NCBI RefSeq assembly: GCF_002902905.1
Contig: NZ_CP026124.1
Coordinates: 806,001 to 870,000 of the forward strand
Direction of reading: 5' to 3'
DNA: 64,000 bases
Source: Achromobacter sp. AONIH1
GTDB lineage: Bacteria > Pseudomonadota > Gammaproteobacteria > Burkholderiales > Burkholderiaceae_B
Numbering within the stretch: the first letter of the stretch is position 1; the number at the start of each line of letters is the position of its first letter. A program made the translations under genes and the position numbers. The notes beneath the pieces are model-generated. The model searched no databases. It was given only the letters and a program-made list of their open reading frames with translations, and was not told the origin of the DNA. Positions 9,623 through 18,283 of the stretch are shown here, piece by piece.

Positions 9623-10690
9623 ATGATGGCTCCTATCCTGAAACCTCGCGCCGCTCTCCGCCGCCTGCGCACGCTCTCGCAACATCATGGGGGAATATGG
9701 GCTGCGCTGCGAAAGGCCATTCGAGCATTCCGGACCAATGGCATCGCCGGCTTGCGTGCGGGGCTCCGCCCGCCCCCTCTCCCCAGCCTGCCACCTGGCC
9801 GCAACCGGCCGGACGATGCCGATGACCTGGCGATAGAGGTGCCATTCAACTATTCACCGCATATCAAGTCTCAGCGGCTGTGCGCCATCATCCACGTTTT
9901 TTATCCCGACCTGTGCGCGGAAATCATCAAGTACCTGGAGAACGTGCCCAGCGGAATCGACGTATTCGTTTCGACCACATCGGACACCAAGCGCAGGGAG
10001 ATCGAAGACCATTTCACGGGTTTCACCAAGGGCGCGCTGGAAGTACGAGTCTTCGAAAACCGCGGGCGCGACATCGCTCCCAAGCTGGTGGGCTTTCGAG
10101 ATGTCTATGACCGATACGATATAGCCTTGAGCCTGCACACGAAGAAATCCCCTCACGGCGGTTCGCCGCTAGAGGGCTGGCGGCACTATCTATATGAACA
10201 CCTGCTCGGCTCGCCCCTCATCGTGGCCTCCAATCTGGCCCTGTTGCAATCGGGCACCGTCGGCATGGTGTTTCCGCAGCATCTGTTCTATCTCAGGCCG
10301 ATCTTTGCGTGGGGCGCCAACTATCAACGCTGCCGCGACCTGCTGGCACGCACAGGAACCGGGATCCATGAAGGGATCTATCTTGAGTGCCCCACTGGCT
10401 CGATGTTCTGGTGCCGGACGGATGCCTTGCGAAAACTGCTGGAACTCGATCTGCAATTCTCGGATTTTGACGACGAGGCAGGCCAGATAGACGGCACGCT
10501 TGCACACGCCATGGAGCGCGCCTTTCTGTACGCCGTGGAGGCTCAAGGCTATACCTGGGCCAAGGTGTCCCGTCGCGATCTTTACCCATTACCGCATACA
10601 CTGCTGCCGATCAACCGGCCCAATGACATTGCACCATCTTTGCAATTGGTGCATCGTCCGTTGCTGCAGCCGACGGCGTCCTTTCACTGA
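9623..10690 (+). CDS. RgpF-like rhamnan synthesis protein
   Basis: A 355-residue protein of the rhamnan synthesis F family (RgpF). Diagnostic stretches are CAIIHVFYPDLCAEII, the conserved ENRGRDIAPKL, LSLHTKKSPHG and YLECPTGSMFWCR. Family members are needed to build or modify rhamnose chains in streptococcal rhamnan and Gram-negative O-antigens and are probably glycosyltransferases. Together with rmlBDAC and WsaF it argues for a polyrhamnose backbone. It starts directly after the epimerase stop (TGAATG). Confidence 0.86.
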   Translation: MMAPILKPRAALRRLRTLSQHHGGIWAALRKAIRAFRTNGIAGLRAGLRPPPLPSLPPGRNRPDDADDLAIEVPFNYSPHIKSQRLCAIIHVFYPDLCAEIIKYLENVPSGIDVFVSTTSDTKRREIEDHFTGFTKGALEVRVFENRGRDIAPKLVGFRDVYDRYDIALSLHTKKSPHGGSPLEGWRHYLYEHLLGSPLIVASNLALLQSGTVGMVFPQHLFYLRPIFAWGANYQRCRDLLARTGTGIHEGIYLECPTGSMFWCRTDALRKLLELDLQFSDFDDEAGQIDGTLAHAMERAFLYAVEAQGYTWAKVSRRDLYPLPHTLLPINRPNDIAPSLQLVHRPLLQPTASFH

Positions 10691-10711
10691 ACCACACTAC
10701 TCATCTGGCTT

Positions 10712-11512
10712 ATGTTCATCCGCCTATTTGCCAACGCCCTGAGCGACATCAGCGCCGGCATGAAGCGTCTACCCCTGGTCGCCACCCTGGGATGGCAGGA
10801 CGTCCGTCAACGCTATCGACGCTCCATGCTCGGACCATTCTGGCTGACCATCAGCATGGGAGTCATGATAGGTACCATCGGTCTGGTTTTTGGACAGATT
10901 TTCAAAGCACCCACCGAGGAATATCTGCCGTTCCTCGCCGTCGGACTTATCCTTTGGGGGTTCATTTCGACTGCATTGACCGAGGGCTGCACCAATTTCA
11001 TCCAGGCCGATGCGATCATCAAGCAATTGCCCATCCCTCTGATCGTCCATGTCCTGCGACCAATCTGGCGTAACGTGATCATCCTCGCGCACAACTTTGC
11101 GATCTTCCCGATCGTGCTGTTCGTGATGGACAGGCCCGTCACAGAGACCATCTGGCTGGCCCTGCCCGGCTTCCTCCTGCTGCTGTTGAACCTGACCTGG
11201 CTATCGACGGCACTGGGCGTGGTGTGCGCCAGGTATCGTGACATCCCGCAGATCATTGCAAGCTTGATGCAGGTCGTCTTCTATCTGACGCCTATCATGT
11301 GGCTGCCAAACCTGCTGCCGGAGCGCGCTGGCATGTACATGCTCACGTTCAATCCATTCTTCCATTTGATCGAAATCGTCCGCGCGCCTTTGCTGGGCCA
11401 ACTTCCCAGCACCCAGAATTGGCTGGCAGCATGCGGCCTGGCCGTATTCGGCTGGACTCTGACTCTCGCCCTCTATGGGCGGTACCGTCGTCGTATCGCC
11501 TACTGGCTTTGA
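10712..11512 (+). CDS. wzm: ABC-2 type polysaccharide export permease (Wzm, system 1)
   Basis: A 266-residue inner-membrane permease. After a short cytoplasmic N-terminus it has GWQDVRQRYRRSMLGPFW, the amphipathic entry motif typical of Wzm/KpsM proteins, then about six hydrophobic segments with YLTPIMWLPNLLPE near the end. It pairs with the ATPase starting at 11541 to export a lipid-linked glycan completed in the cytoplasm. No Wzx or Wzy was found in this locus, so export is predicted to be ABC-dependent. Confidence 0.9.
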   Translation: MFIRLFANALSDISAGMKRLPLVATLGWQDVRQRYRRSMLGPFWLTISMGVMIGTIGLVFGQIFKAPTEEYLPFLAVGLILWGFISTALTEGCTNFIQADAIIKQLPIPLIVHVLRPIWRNVIILAHNFAIFPIVLFVMDRPVTETIWLALPGFLLLLLNLTWLSTALGVVCARYRDIPQIIASLMQVVFYLTPIMWLPNLLPERAGMYMLTFNPFFHLIEIVRAPLLGQLPSTQNWLAACGLAVFGWTLTLALYGRYRRRIAYWL

Positions 11513-11540
11513 CGCTCACTCATTGCAGTTATAGAAATCC

Positions 11541-12284
11541 ATGGCTTCAATCGAATTCGACCGTGTCTGTGTCGACTTTCCCATCTACAGCGCGAGTTCC
11601 AGGTCCATCAAGAAGCGTATTTTTCAGGTTGCGACGGGCGGGCAGATCAGTGCGGACGAGAATGGCCGCATCACCGTGCGAGCGCTGGAAAATCTGTCCT
11701 TCCACTTCAAGGATGGAGACCGCATCGGTCTGCTTGGTCATAACGGTGCAGGAAAGAGCACACTGCTTCGCCTGCTCAGTGGCGTCTATTCGCCGTCGAG
11801 TGGCTCGGCAAGAACCGTAGGCGAAATCGGTTCCTTGATCGACATCGGCTTCGGAATCGACGCAGAATCATCGGGGCGTGAGAATATTTTTCTGCGAGGG
11901 TCGCTGCTGGGCCTATCCCGTGCACAGATCAAGCAGCATATCGATGAAATCATTGATTTCTCGGAGCTTGGCGCTTTTATCGACATGCCCTTGCGCACGT
12001 ATTCCGCCGGCATGCATCTGCGTTTGGCCTTCTCTGTTTCAACCGTGATTCGCCCCGAAATCCTGTTGATGGATGAATGGCTGTCGGTAGGCGACGAGAG
12101 CTTCAAACACAAGGCCGAAGCTCGCTTGAACAACCTAGTCGCATCTACTAACATATTGGTCCTTGCGAGTCACTCGAAGAGTTTGATCTGCCATACCTGC
12201 AATCGGGTCATTTGGCTGGATCATGGAAAAATCAGGATGGATGGCAACGCGACAGACGTCGCGGACGCCTACTTCGGCCAATAA
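11541..12284 (+). CDS. wzt: ABC polysaccharide export ATPase (short Wzt, no C-terminal domain)
   Basis: A 247-residue nucleotide-binding subunit. It has Walker A GHNGAGKST (66-74), the signature YSAGMHLRLAF and Walker B ILLMDEWLSVGD. It ends soon after the ABC core and lacks the C-terminal carbohydrate-binding domain present in the second Wzt of this window (60.9-62.2 kb). In the family, short Wzt/KpsT forms do not need a terminal cap for export, so chain-length control here should differ from system 2. It acts with the Wzm just upstream. Confidence 0.9.
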   Translation: MASIEFDRVCVDFPIYSASSRSIKKRIFQVATGGQISADENGRITVRALENLSFHFKDGDRIGLLGHNGAGKSTLLRLLSGVYSPSSGSARTVGEIGSLIDIGFGIDAESSGRENIFLRGSLLGLSRAQIKQHIDEIIDFSELGAFIDMPLRTYSAGMHLRLAFSVSTVIRPEILLMDEWLSVGDESFKHKAEARLNNLVASTNILVLASHSKSLICHTCNRVIWLDHGKIRMDGNATDVADAYFGQ

Positions 12285-12325
12285 CGGCACTTGCGCGCTC
12301 TACTCGATCCTCAACACTCATTTTT

Positions 12326-15300
12326 ATGCCCCCCCTTGCCAAGGCAAAGCGCTTGGCCGCCCGCCTACTCGGCCGGCTGCCAGGACAGCCCGCCGCCATG
12401 ATCGGCCATAGAGTCGATCCGACGATTGCCGCAATTTTCGATGCGTATTGGTATTCACGGCACGCGCCCAAGCTTGCCGAGGGAGAAGACCCGCTACGCC
12501 ACTATTTGTCATCCGATCCTGCCGAGCAATCGGATCCACATCCGCTGTTTCACGGTCGCTGGTATCTGCGCAACAATCCCGACGTAGCGGCCAGCGGCCT
12601 CAATCCGCTTGCACACTACGTCAACTATGGCGCAAAGGAAGGACGAGCGCCCTGCGCTTACTTCGACGGAGCCTGGTACTCGGCAACCTACCTGGGAGCG
12701 AGTCCCCGGACCAATCCGTTGCTGCATTTCATCCAGCACGGCGCCCAGGCTGGCCATCAGCCCAACCCACACTTCAATACGAAGTGGTACGTCGAGCATC
12801 ACCCGGAAGCAGGAGCGGCCGACACTGACCCGTTGAGCCACTACATCTACCACGGCGAGCGCCGAGGCTTCTGGCCCAGCCCTGAATTCGACCCGGCCTG
12901 GTACATCAGTTACTACCCGGACTCCGCGCTTTGGCCCCAGGGTCCCTTTTCCCACTATCTGCTTTTTGGACAAGCCGAAGGGCGCGCCGGCCATCGGGCA
13001 ACGGACCACGACACGGAAACCGTGGCGCATTCGCCGGATCATGCTGAACCCCCCGCCACGCTGCTCGACCTGTTCGATGCCGCATGGTATCGCCGGCAGG
13101 TGCCGGACCTTTCCCTTCAATCGGATCCGCTGGAACACTACCTGTCGGAAGGGGCAAAGAGAGGACTGGACCCTCATCCTCTTTTCCACACGCAATGGTA
13201 TCTGTCCCGCTACCCGGATGTCGCCGAATCCGGACAGAACGCGCTTGAACACTACGTCCTCTACGGCGCTTCGGAACTCCGCGATCCGTCGGAGTACTTC
13301 GACGTACAGCAATACTGCACGGAATATGCCGCGCTGATTCCCGCCGGTGCAAATCCGCTGGTGCATTTCCTGCGCCACGGCGCCCGCGCAGGCCTGAATC
13401 CCAATCCCTATTTCGATACGCGCTGGTATCTGAGCCGATACCAGCGCGTCACCCAGTCGGCCTTCAACCCGCTCGTTCACTATCTGATCGAAGGGGAAAG
13501 GCTGGGCTATCTGCCCAGCCCTGAGTTCGACCCTGTACGATATGCGCAAACGCATGCCGACACCCTCAACTGGCGCTATGGTGCGCTTTCGCACTACCTC
13601 ATATTCGGCAGGTATGAGGGCCGCATGCTTTCCCCCCCCGAACCCGCCAGCCCAGTCCAGCCGGCCGCCAGCCCGGTCGTTAACGACGTACCCGACATCG
13701 TGGTCGACGAACCTCTGGAGGATATGCGCGCGCGATTGCCAGAGGTGGAACCCCAGCAGAACCCAACGCCAGAACCTTCGAGCGATCCGGCAAGATCGAC
13801 TTCAACGCCAGCCACCAGCGGCCACATGCCAAACGTCTTGCCGGCAGGGCCAGTCCTGAGTCATGATCCCGGCAATCCGCTCGGCACACTCGCCGAGCTG
13901 TTCGACGTCAACTGGTACCTCGCGCACACTGACGATCCCGCCGCCCGCCGAAATCCGCTGGGACACTATCTTCTGGCCGGCACGGCGCAAGGATTGAATC
14001 CTCATCCCCTGTTTCATACGGCTTGGTATCTGGCAACGTATCCGGATGTCGCCGCCAGCGGAATCAACCCGTTCGCACACTATGTCGCCAACGGCGCACG
14101 CGAACTGCGCAATCCGTGCCGGCTCTTTGACGCGAAATGGTACGCCGAACGCTATCCCGACGTGCCCGCCGACCATGGCAATGCGCTGAAGCACTACTGC
14201 ACGCACGGAGCCAGGGAGGGCCGGGATCCTCATCCTCTCTTCAATACCAGGTGGTATCTGGATACCTACCCGGAGGCGCTCGAGTACGGTTTCGATCCGC
14301 TATCCCATTTTCTCCATCACGGAGAATCGGCAGGCTATGCCCCAGGCCCCACGTTCAACCCGGAATGGTACAAGCTGCGCCACCCCGATCTGGTTCACTG
14401 GCCCGACAGCCTGCTAGCGCACTACCTTGCATTTGGCATGGCTGAAGGCCGCACCGCAGCGCCCGGACCTCTGGATTTTCAATCCGAGACCGAATTGCGC
14501 AACGCCATCGCGGCGGCGGCGCCGTCGCGCGAAAGCCTGCAAGCAACAATACGGTTGCCGGTGACCGGCCTGCGATCGCTGCGGGATGCCGCCGGAGATG
14601 CTTATCCCATCGTCCTGCAAGATCGTGCCCAGCAGGCGGAAGGCGTGACCCGGATCAAGAGTTTTCCCGGATTGGCCTACGTGGCCAAGCTGGACCATGC
14701 GGTGCTGCTAGCCGGCACCCGCTACATGATTGCGCGCGACCACATCATCCACGATGAGGTTGCCGCATATCAAGACGAGCCTGCCGCCGCGTTGAAATAC
14801 TATCGCGCGGCCTTCTGGAACAACCGCAAGGAAGTCTTCTTCGACTTCGCGCTGCGGCCGAATCAGGAAATCGCGACGGGCATCAATTTGATGCACGAAT
14901 ACTCAAACAACTATTTCCATTTCGTCGCAGAAACGTTGCCCCGTCTGGTCCTGGCCGATGAGGCCGGGCTGCCCGACGACTTGCCTTTCCTGGTGGAACG
15001 GCAGCTGCATGAAAACATGCTGAAGTTGCTTGAATACGCGAACACGAGCACCCGTCCGGTGCTGTTCCTGGAGTCGGGCACCATGTACCCCGTGCGCACG
15101 GTGTATCAGCCCTCCGATGTCACTTCAGTCGTCGATGCCTACAATGGCGGGCCGATCGCGCGTCAGTCCTTCCTCGACGTCGGGCGCATCCGAACCGCGA
15201 TTGACCGATGCAAGGCCCGGTTTCCCATCAAGGCGCCGGGACGCAAGCGCAAAATATACGCGGGCCGAAGCGGCAAGATCCGCAAACTCACCAACCAGGT

Positions 15301-15682
15301 CGAGCTCGAATACGAACTGGCCAGGCGGGGATTCGAAATCCTGCGCACGGACGAATTCAGCCTGGAAACACAGATCCAGATTTTCCGGGACGCCGAGATC
15401 ATCATTGCGCCTACAGGAGCCCAGATAACCAACATCGTCTGGGCGGACCCTGGCACCCGCCTCATCGTGCTCGCCTCGGACCATCCCAGCCACCAGCTGT
15501 ATCTGTGGGAATTGCTTGGCCGCGTATCACAAGCTCAAGTCGAATTCGTCATCGGCCCGCGCGCCTACGTCCGTGACGATCGCTACAGCGTTCACGACGA
15601 CTATTCGGTGAATGTGCAAGACGTACTTACTCGGCTCGAAGACACACAAGACATACCAACCCAGCTCGACGCCAGCGCATAA
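12326..15682 (+). CDS. Giant protein: 15 FDxxWY repeats in three blocks plus C-terminal GT61 (DUF563) domain
   Basis: The 1118-residue protein has no obvious membrane segments. Residues 38-709 hold fifteen units of about 35-40 residues with the pattern FDxxWY, NPLxHYxxxG, EGRxPxPx. They form three blocks of five (38-220, 250-433, 526-709), the last two separated by a Pro-rich linker. Residues about 740-1100 match GT61: NNYFHFVAETLPRL (861-874) and the late IIAPTGAQITNIVW (1025-1039). GT61 enzymes transfer pentoses or hexoses; the repeats are presumably a scaffold or glycan-binding array. ATG 12326 is chosen over an in-frame extension that would overlap wzt by 73 bases. The family assignment of the repeats is uncertain. 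Confidence 0.82.
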   Translation: MPPLAKAKRLAARLLGRLPGQPAAMIGHRVDPTIAAIFDAYWYSRHAPKLAEGEDPLRHYLSSDPAEQSDPHPLFHGRWYLRNNPDVAASGLNPLAHYVNYGAKEGRAPCAYFDGAWYSATYLGASPRTNPLLHFIQHGAQAGHQPNPHFNTKWYVEHHPEAGAADTDPLSHYIYHGERRGFWPSPEFDPAWYISYYPDSALWPQGPFSHYLLFGQAEGRAGHRATDHDTETVAHSPDHAEPPATLLDLFDAAWYRRQVPDLSLQSDPLEHYLSEGAKRGLDPHPLFHTQWYLSRYPDVAESGQNALEHYVLYGASELRDPSEYFDVQQYCTEYAALIPAGANPLVHFLRHGARAGLNPNPYFDTRWYLSRYQRVTQSAFNPLVHYLIEGERLGYLPSPEFDPVRYAQTHADTLNWRYGALSHYLIFGRYEGRMLSPPEPASPVQPAASPVVNDVPDIVVDEPLEDMRARLPEVEPQQNPTPEPSSDPARSTSTPATSGHMPNVLPAGPVLSHDPGNPLGTLAELFDVNWYLAHTDDPAARRNPLGHYLLAGTAQGLNPHPLFHTAWYLATYPDVAASGINPFAHYVANGARELRNPCRLFDAKWYAERYPDVPADHGNALKHYCTHGAREGRDPHPLFNTRWYLDTYPEALEYGFDPLSHFLHHGESAGYAPGPTFNPEWYKLRHPDLVHWPDSLLAHYLAFGMAEGRTAAPGPLDFQSETELRNAIAAAAPSRESLQATIRLPVTGLRSLRDAAGDAYPIVLQDRAQQAEGVTRIKSFPGLAYVAKLDHAVLLAGTRYMIARDHIIHDEVAAYQDEPAAALKYYRAAFWNNRKEVFFDFALRPNQEIATGINLMHEYSNNYFHFVAETLPRLVLADEAGLPDDLPFLVERQLHENMLKLLEYANTSTRPVLFLESGTMYPVRTVYQPSDVTSVVDAYNGGPIARQSFLDVGRIRTAIDRCKARFPIKAPGRKRKIYAGRSGKIRKLTNQVELEYELARRGFEILRTDEFSLETQIQIFRDAEIIIAPTGAQITNIVWADPGTRLIVLASDHPSHQLYLWELLGRVSQAQVEFVIGPRAYVRDDRYSVHDDYSVNVQDVLTRLEDTQDIPTQLDASA
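12437..14452 (+). repeat. Protein-level repeat array, 3 blocks x 5 units
   Basis: Blocks run 12437-12985, 13073-13624 and 13901-14452, each encoding 183-184 residues. Units resemble the same-numbered unit of another block more than their neighbours: unit 2 is PHPLFHxxWYL in all three, unit 4 has PNPHF, PNPYF or PHPLF before N/DT(K/R)WY, and unit 5 has PxPxF(D/N)P and ends (F/L)(S/A)HYLxFGxxEGR. This implies a five-unit segment duplicated twice. The repeats are diverged at DNA level. Confidence 0.85.
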
Positions 15683-15694
15683 GGCAAGATTCAC

Positions 15695-16135
15695 ATGCAT
15701 GATCAACCGTACGAATCACTTGACTCCGTCATCGAACTAGTCGATCTCAGCAAGATTTCCGATCCACGCGGCAATCTGACCTTCATCGAAGGCAATCGGC
15801 ATGTTCCCTTTGACATCAAGCGGGTCTACTACCTGTACGACGTTCCGGGTGGCGAGATGCGCGCCGGACACGCGCACCACCAGCTGCAACAACTCATCAT
15901 CGGCATATCCGGGAGCTTCGATCTCGTCCTGGACAACGGCTACGAGCGTCGCACGATCACATGCAACCGCCCCTTCCGCGGCGTGCTGATGAAATCGCTC
16001 GTATGGCGCGAATTGAACAACTTCTCCTCCGGCGCCGTGTGCCTGGTGCTCGCGTCGATGCCATACGAAGAGTCTGACTACATCCGAGATTATCAAGACT
16101 TTCTCAAAACCGTCGAACAGAGACGACTGAAATGA
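15695..16135 (+). CDS. fdtA: dTDP-4-oxo-6-deoxyhexose 3,4-ketoisomerase (FdtA/QdtA type)
   Basis: This 146-residue single-domain cupin moves the keto group of the RmlB product from C4 to C3, preparing it for transamination. The start has the family pattern LVDLSKISDPRGNLTFIEG, followed by RVYYLYDVPGGEMRAGHAHH with His 59, 61 and 62 as likely active-site residues. FdtA (galacto product) and QdtA (gluco product) cannot be told apart by eye. Its stop overlaps the aminotransferase start as ATGA, the usual pairing for this pathway. Confidence 0.9.
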   Translation: MHDQPYESLDSVIELVDLSKISDPRGNLTFIEGNRHVPFDIKRVYYLYDVPGGEMRAGHAHHQLQQLIIGISGSFDLVLDNGYERRTITCNRPFRGVLMKSLVWRELNNFSSGAVCLVLASMPYEESDYIRDYQDFLKTVEQRRLK

Positions 16136-17235
16136 TCCCCTTCTTTGACATCCACGCCACTCACGCAGCAGTCGCAAACGAGCTGAAAGACGCTTTTGCC
16201 CGTGTGCTGGCAAGCGGCCACATCATCATGGGCAGCGAGCTTGAAAAGTTCGAGACGGAATTCGCGGCGTATTGCGGGGTCAAGCACTGCATTGGCGTTG
16301 GCAATGGCCTGGACGCTCTGGCGCTGGCCCTGCGCGCCCGGGGCATAGGCCCGGGCGACGAAGTCATCGTACCGTCGCAGACCTTCATCGCAACGTGGCT
16401 GGCCGTCAGCATGGTGGGCGCCACGCCAGTCCCCGTGGAGATCGATCCCGGAACATATGGCCTCGATACGAGCCGCATTGCGGCCGCGCTTACCGCGAAA
16501 ACGAAGGGCATCGTGCCGGTTCACCTATATGGCGCACCGGTGGACATGAAGGGGATCAGCGATATCGCGGCGCGGCACGGTCTCTTCGTCCTGGAAGACG
16601 CCGCGCAGGCGCATGGCGCCCAATATCTTGGCCGCCGCGCTGGCGCGCTGGGCGATGCCGCCGCCTTCAGTTTCTATCCGACAAAAAACCTCGGCGCACT
16701 GGGCGACGGCGGCGCGATCGTCACCAATGACGATCGCCTGGCGGCAGATCTGCGCCGCCTGCGCAACTACGGTTCCAACAAGAAGTACGTGCATGAAGTC
16801 GCGGGCGTCAATTCCCGGCTCGACGAACTGCAGGCGGCATTCTTGCGAGTCCGGCTTCGTACGCTGGATAAGGAGAACGATCAGCGTCGCGCCATCGCCG
16901 CCCGCTACACCGAAGGTCTGCGGACCCTCCCCGGCATCACGACGCCTGTCTCCGTCGCCGGCGCCGTGCCCGTCTATCACCTGTACGTCATCCGCAGCAA
17001 GCAACGCGATGCTCTGGCGGCATATCTGAACGAACACAAGATCGGCTGCCTGGTCCACTACCCGACGGCGCCTCACATGCAAGCAGCCTACGCAGAGCTC
17101 GCGCTGGCGCTAGACAGCCTGCCCCTGGCACGAGCGGCAGCGGCGGAGACCCTGTCCCTGCCGATGTGGCCCGGAATGTCCGAAGCGCAAGTCGACACGG
17201 TCATCGACCGCATACGCCAATTCTGCGCGCAGTAA
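16132..17235 (+). CDS. fdtB: dTDP-3-keto-6-deoxyhexose 3-aminotransferase (FdtB/QdtB type, DegT family)
   Basis: A 367-residue PLP-dependent DegT/DnrJ/EryC1/StrS aminotransferase. The PLP lysine is K185 in FYPTKNLGALGDGG, and VLEDAAQAHGA (153-163) holds the Asp that contacts the PLP nitrogen. Coupled to the ketoisomerase just upstream, it should give dTDP-3-amino-3,6-dideoxy-galactose or -glucose. An N-acyltransferase is needed to finish dTDP-Fuc3NAc or Qui3NAc; the only left-handed beta-helix candidate is 12 kb away at 29210. Confidence 0.92.
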   Translation: MIPFFDIHATHAAVANELKDAFARVLASGHIIMGSELEKFETEFAAYCGVKHCIGVGNGLDALALALRARGIGPGDEVIVPSQTFIATWLAVSMVGATPVPVEIDPGTYGLDTSRIAAALTAKTKGIVPVHLYGAPVDMKGISDIAARHGLFVLEDAAQAHGAQYLGRRAGALGDAAAFSFYPTKNLGALGDGGAIVTNDDRLAADLRRLRNYGSNKKYVHEVAGVNSRLDELQAAFLRVRLRTLDKENDQRRAIAARYTEGLRTLPGITTPVSVAGAVPVYHLYVIRSKQRDALAAYLNEHKIGCLVHYPTAPHMQAAYAELALALDSLPLARAAAAETLSLPMWPGMSEAQVDTVIDRIRQFCAQ

Positions 17236-17242
17236 CGAACCC

Positions 17243-18190
17243 ATGAGCCTCCCCGTTTCCGTCATCGTTCCTATCTTCAATCAGGGAGACTATGCGCTTC
17301 GGGCCATCGACAGCCTGTGCGCGCAGACTTACGACAATCTTCAGATCATTGTCGTCGATGACGGATCCAGCGACGGCAGCGCCAAGCGCGTCCGGCAGCA
17401 TTTCGGCGCGAAGATCACGCTGCTTGAACAGGAGAATGCCGGCCCCAGCGCGGCGCTCAACGCGGGCTTGCGCATCGCGCAAGGGGACATCATCGCGCTC
17501 ATGGGCGGCGACGACATCGCCACGCAAGATCGGATCACCCATCAGGCAGCCATTCTCGGCACCGCGAATTGGGACGTGGTCTTTTCCAAGCCCCAGCTCA
17601 TCAATGAGACAGGCGCCCCGATCCGGGATGGGCTCTATCCGGTTTTTTTCCAGCCCCCCCGCGAATCCAACTTACTGCGCAGCCTGTTTTTCGACGACAA
17701 CTATCTTTGCGCCCCTTCCGCAACCATGCGGCGCAGCGTGATCGATGCCGTCGGCCCCTTCCACGAGGGGCTGATCCAACTTCAGGACTACGATTACTGG
17801 TTGCGCGCGGCGGGTCAAGGCTATCGGCTGGGGCTGTTCGACCACCGCATCGTCGCCTATCGTCGCCACACCGGCAATTTGTCGGCCGCGACGCGGGACC
17901 TGGCCACACGCACCGAAATTCCCATCGTCCTGGAAAGCGTACTGCAGACGGCGCGGCCCAGCGTTCTGCGACAGACCTTCCCGGAGTTCACGCAACCGGT
18001 CGCCGATCCCGAGGCTCCGTTGAACCTGTTCGAACAAAGCGCGGTATTGCTCGCCCACCCAAGGCAGGAAGTCAAGATGCGTGGCCTGACGAAGGCCATC
18101 GCCTTTGCCAAGGACACGCAGGGCGCCGCCGCCGGCACCAAGCCGCACCTGTTCCGCTACATCTACAACGCCGGCAACGCCATCCGTTGA
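17243..18190 (+). CDS. Glycosyltransferase family 2
   Basis: A 315-residue GT-A enzyme. It has PVSVIVPIFNQGDYALRAID, VVDDGSSDGSAK and the metal-binding region ALMGGDDIAT, followed by a receptor-side half with LQDYDYWLRAAGQGYRLG. It follows the FdtA/FdtB pair by a few bases, so transfer of the amino-deoxy sugar is a reasonable guess but not shown. A perfect inverted repeat follows the stop. Confidence 0.85.
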   Translation: MSLPVSVIVPIFNQGDYALRAIDSLCAQTYDNLQIIVVDDGSSDGSAKRVRQHFGAKITLLEQENAGPSAALNAGLRIAQGDIIALMGGDDIATQDRITHQAAILGTANWDVVFSKPQLINETGAPIRDGLYPVFFQPPRESNLLRSLFFDDNYLCAPSATMRRSVIDAVGPFHEGLIQLQDYDYWLRAAGQGYRLGLFDHRIVAYRRHTGNLSAATRDLATRTEIPIVLESVLQTARPSVLRQTFPEFTQPVADPEAPLNLFEQSAVLLAHPRQEVKMRGLTKAIAFAKDTQGAAAGTKPHLFRYIYNAGNAIR

Positions 18191-18200
18191 ATCCGTGTAT

Positions 18201-18228
18201 GGGCTTGCCCGACGCGCCGGGCAAGCCC
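18201..18228 (+). terminator. Perfect 10-bp hairpin after GT2 gene
   Basis: GGGCTTGCCC at 18201-18210 pairs with GGGCAAGCCC at 18219-18228 around an 8-base loop, 11 bases after the GT2 stop. There is no T-run behind it, so it may be a weak or Rho-assisted terminator or a transcript-stabilising hairpin between two sub-operons. Confidence 0.45.
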
Positions 18229-18283
18229 GGAAAAGACGTCATTTCCCTTGCGACAGCTCCCTTGAACGGAAAACGGAATCTCG

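Noticed and set aside
12509..13594. 361-residue open frame on the minus strand inside the repeat protein gene
   Set aside because: It lies antisense to a strongly supported repeat-bearing protein; long antisense frames are expected in GC-rich repetitive coding DNA and it resembles no family.
12437..14452. CRISPR or DNA tandem repeat
   Set aside because: Periodicity exists at protein level only; DNA units are diverged, of variable spacing and in frame within one gene.
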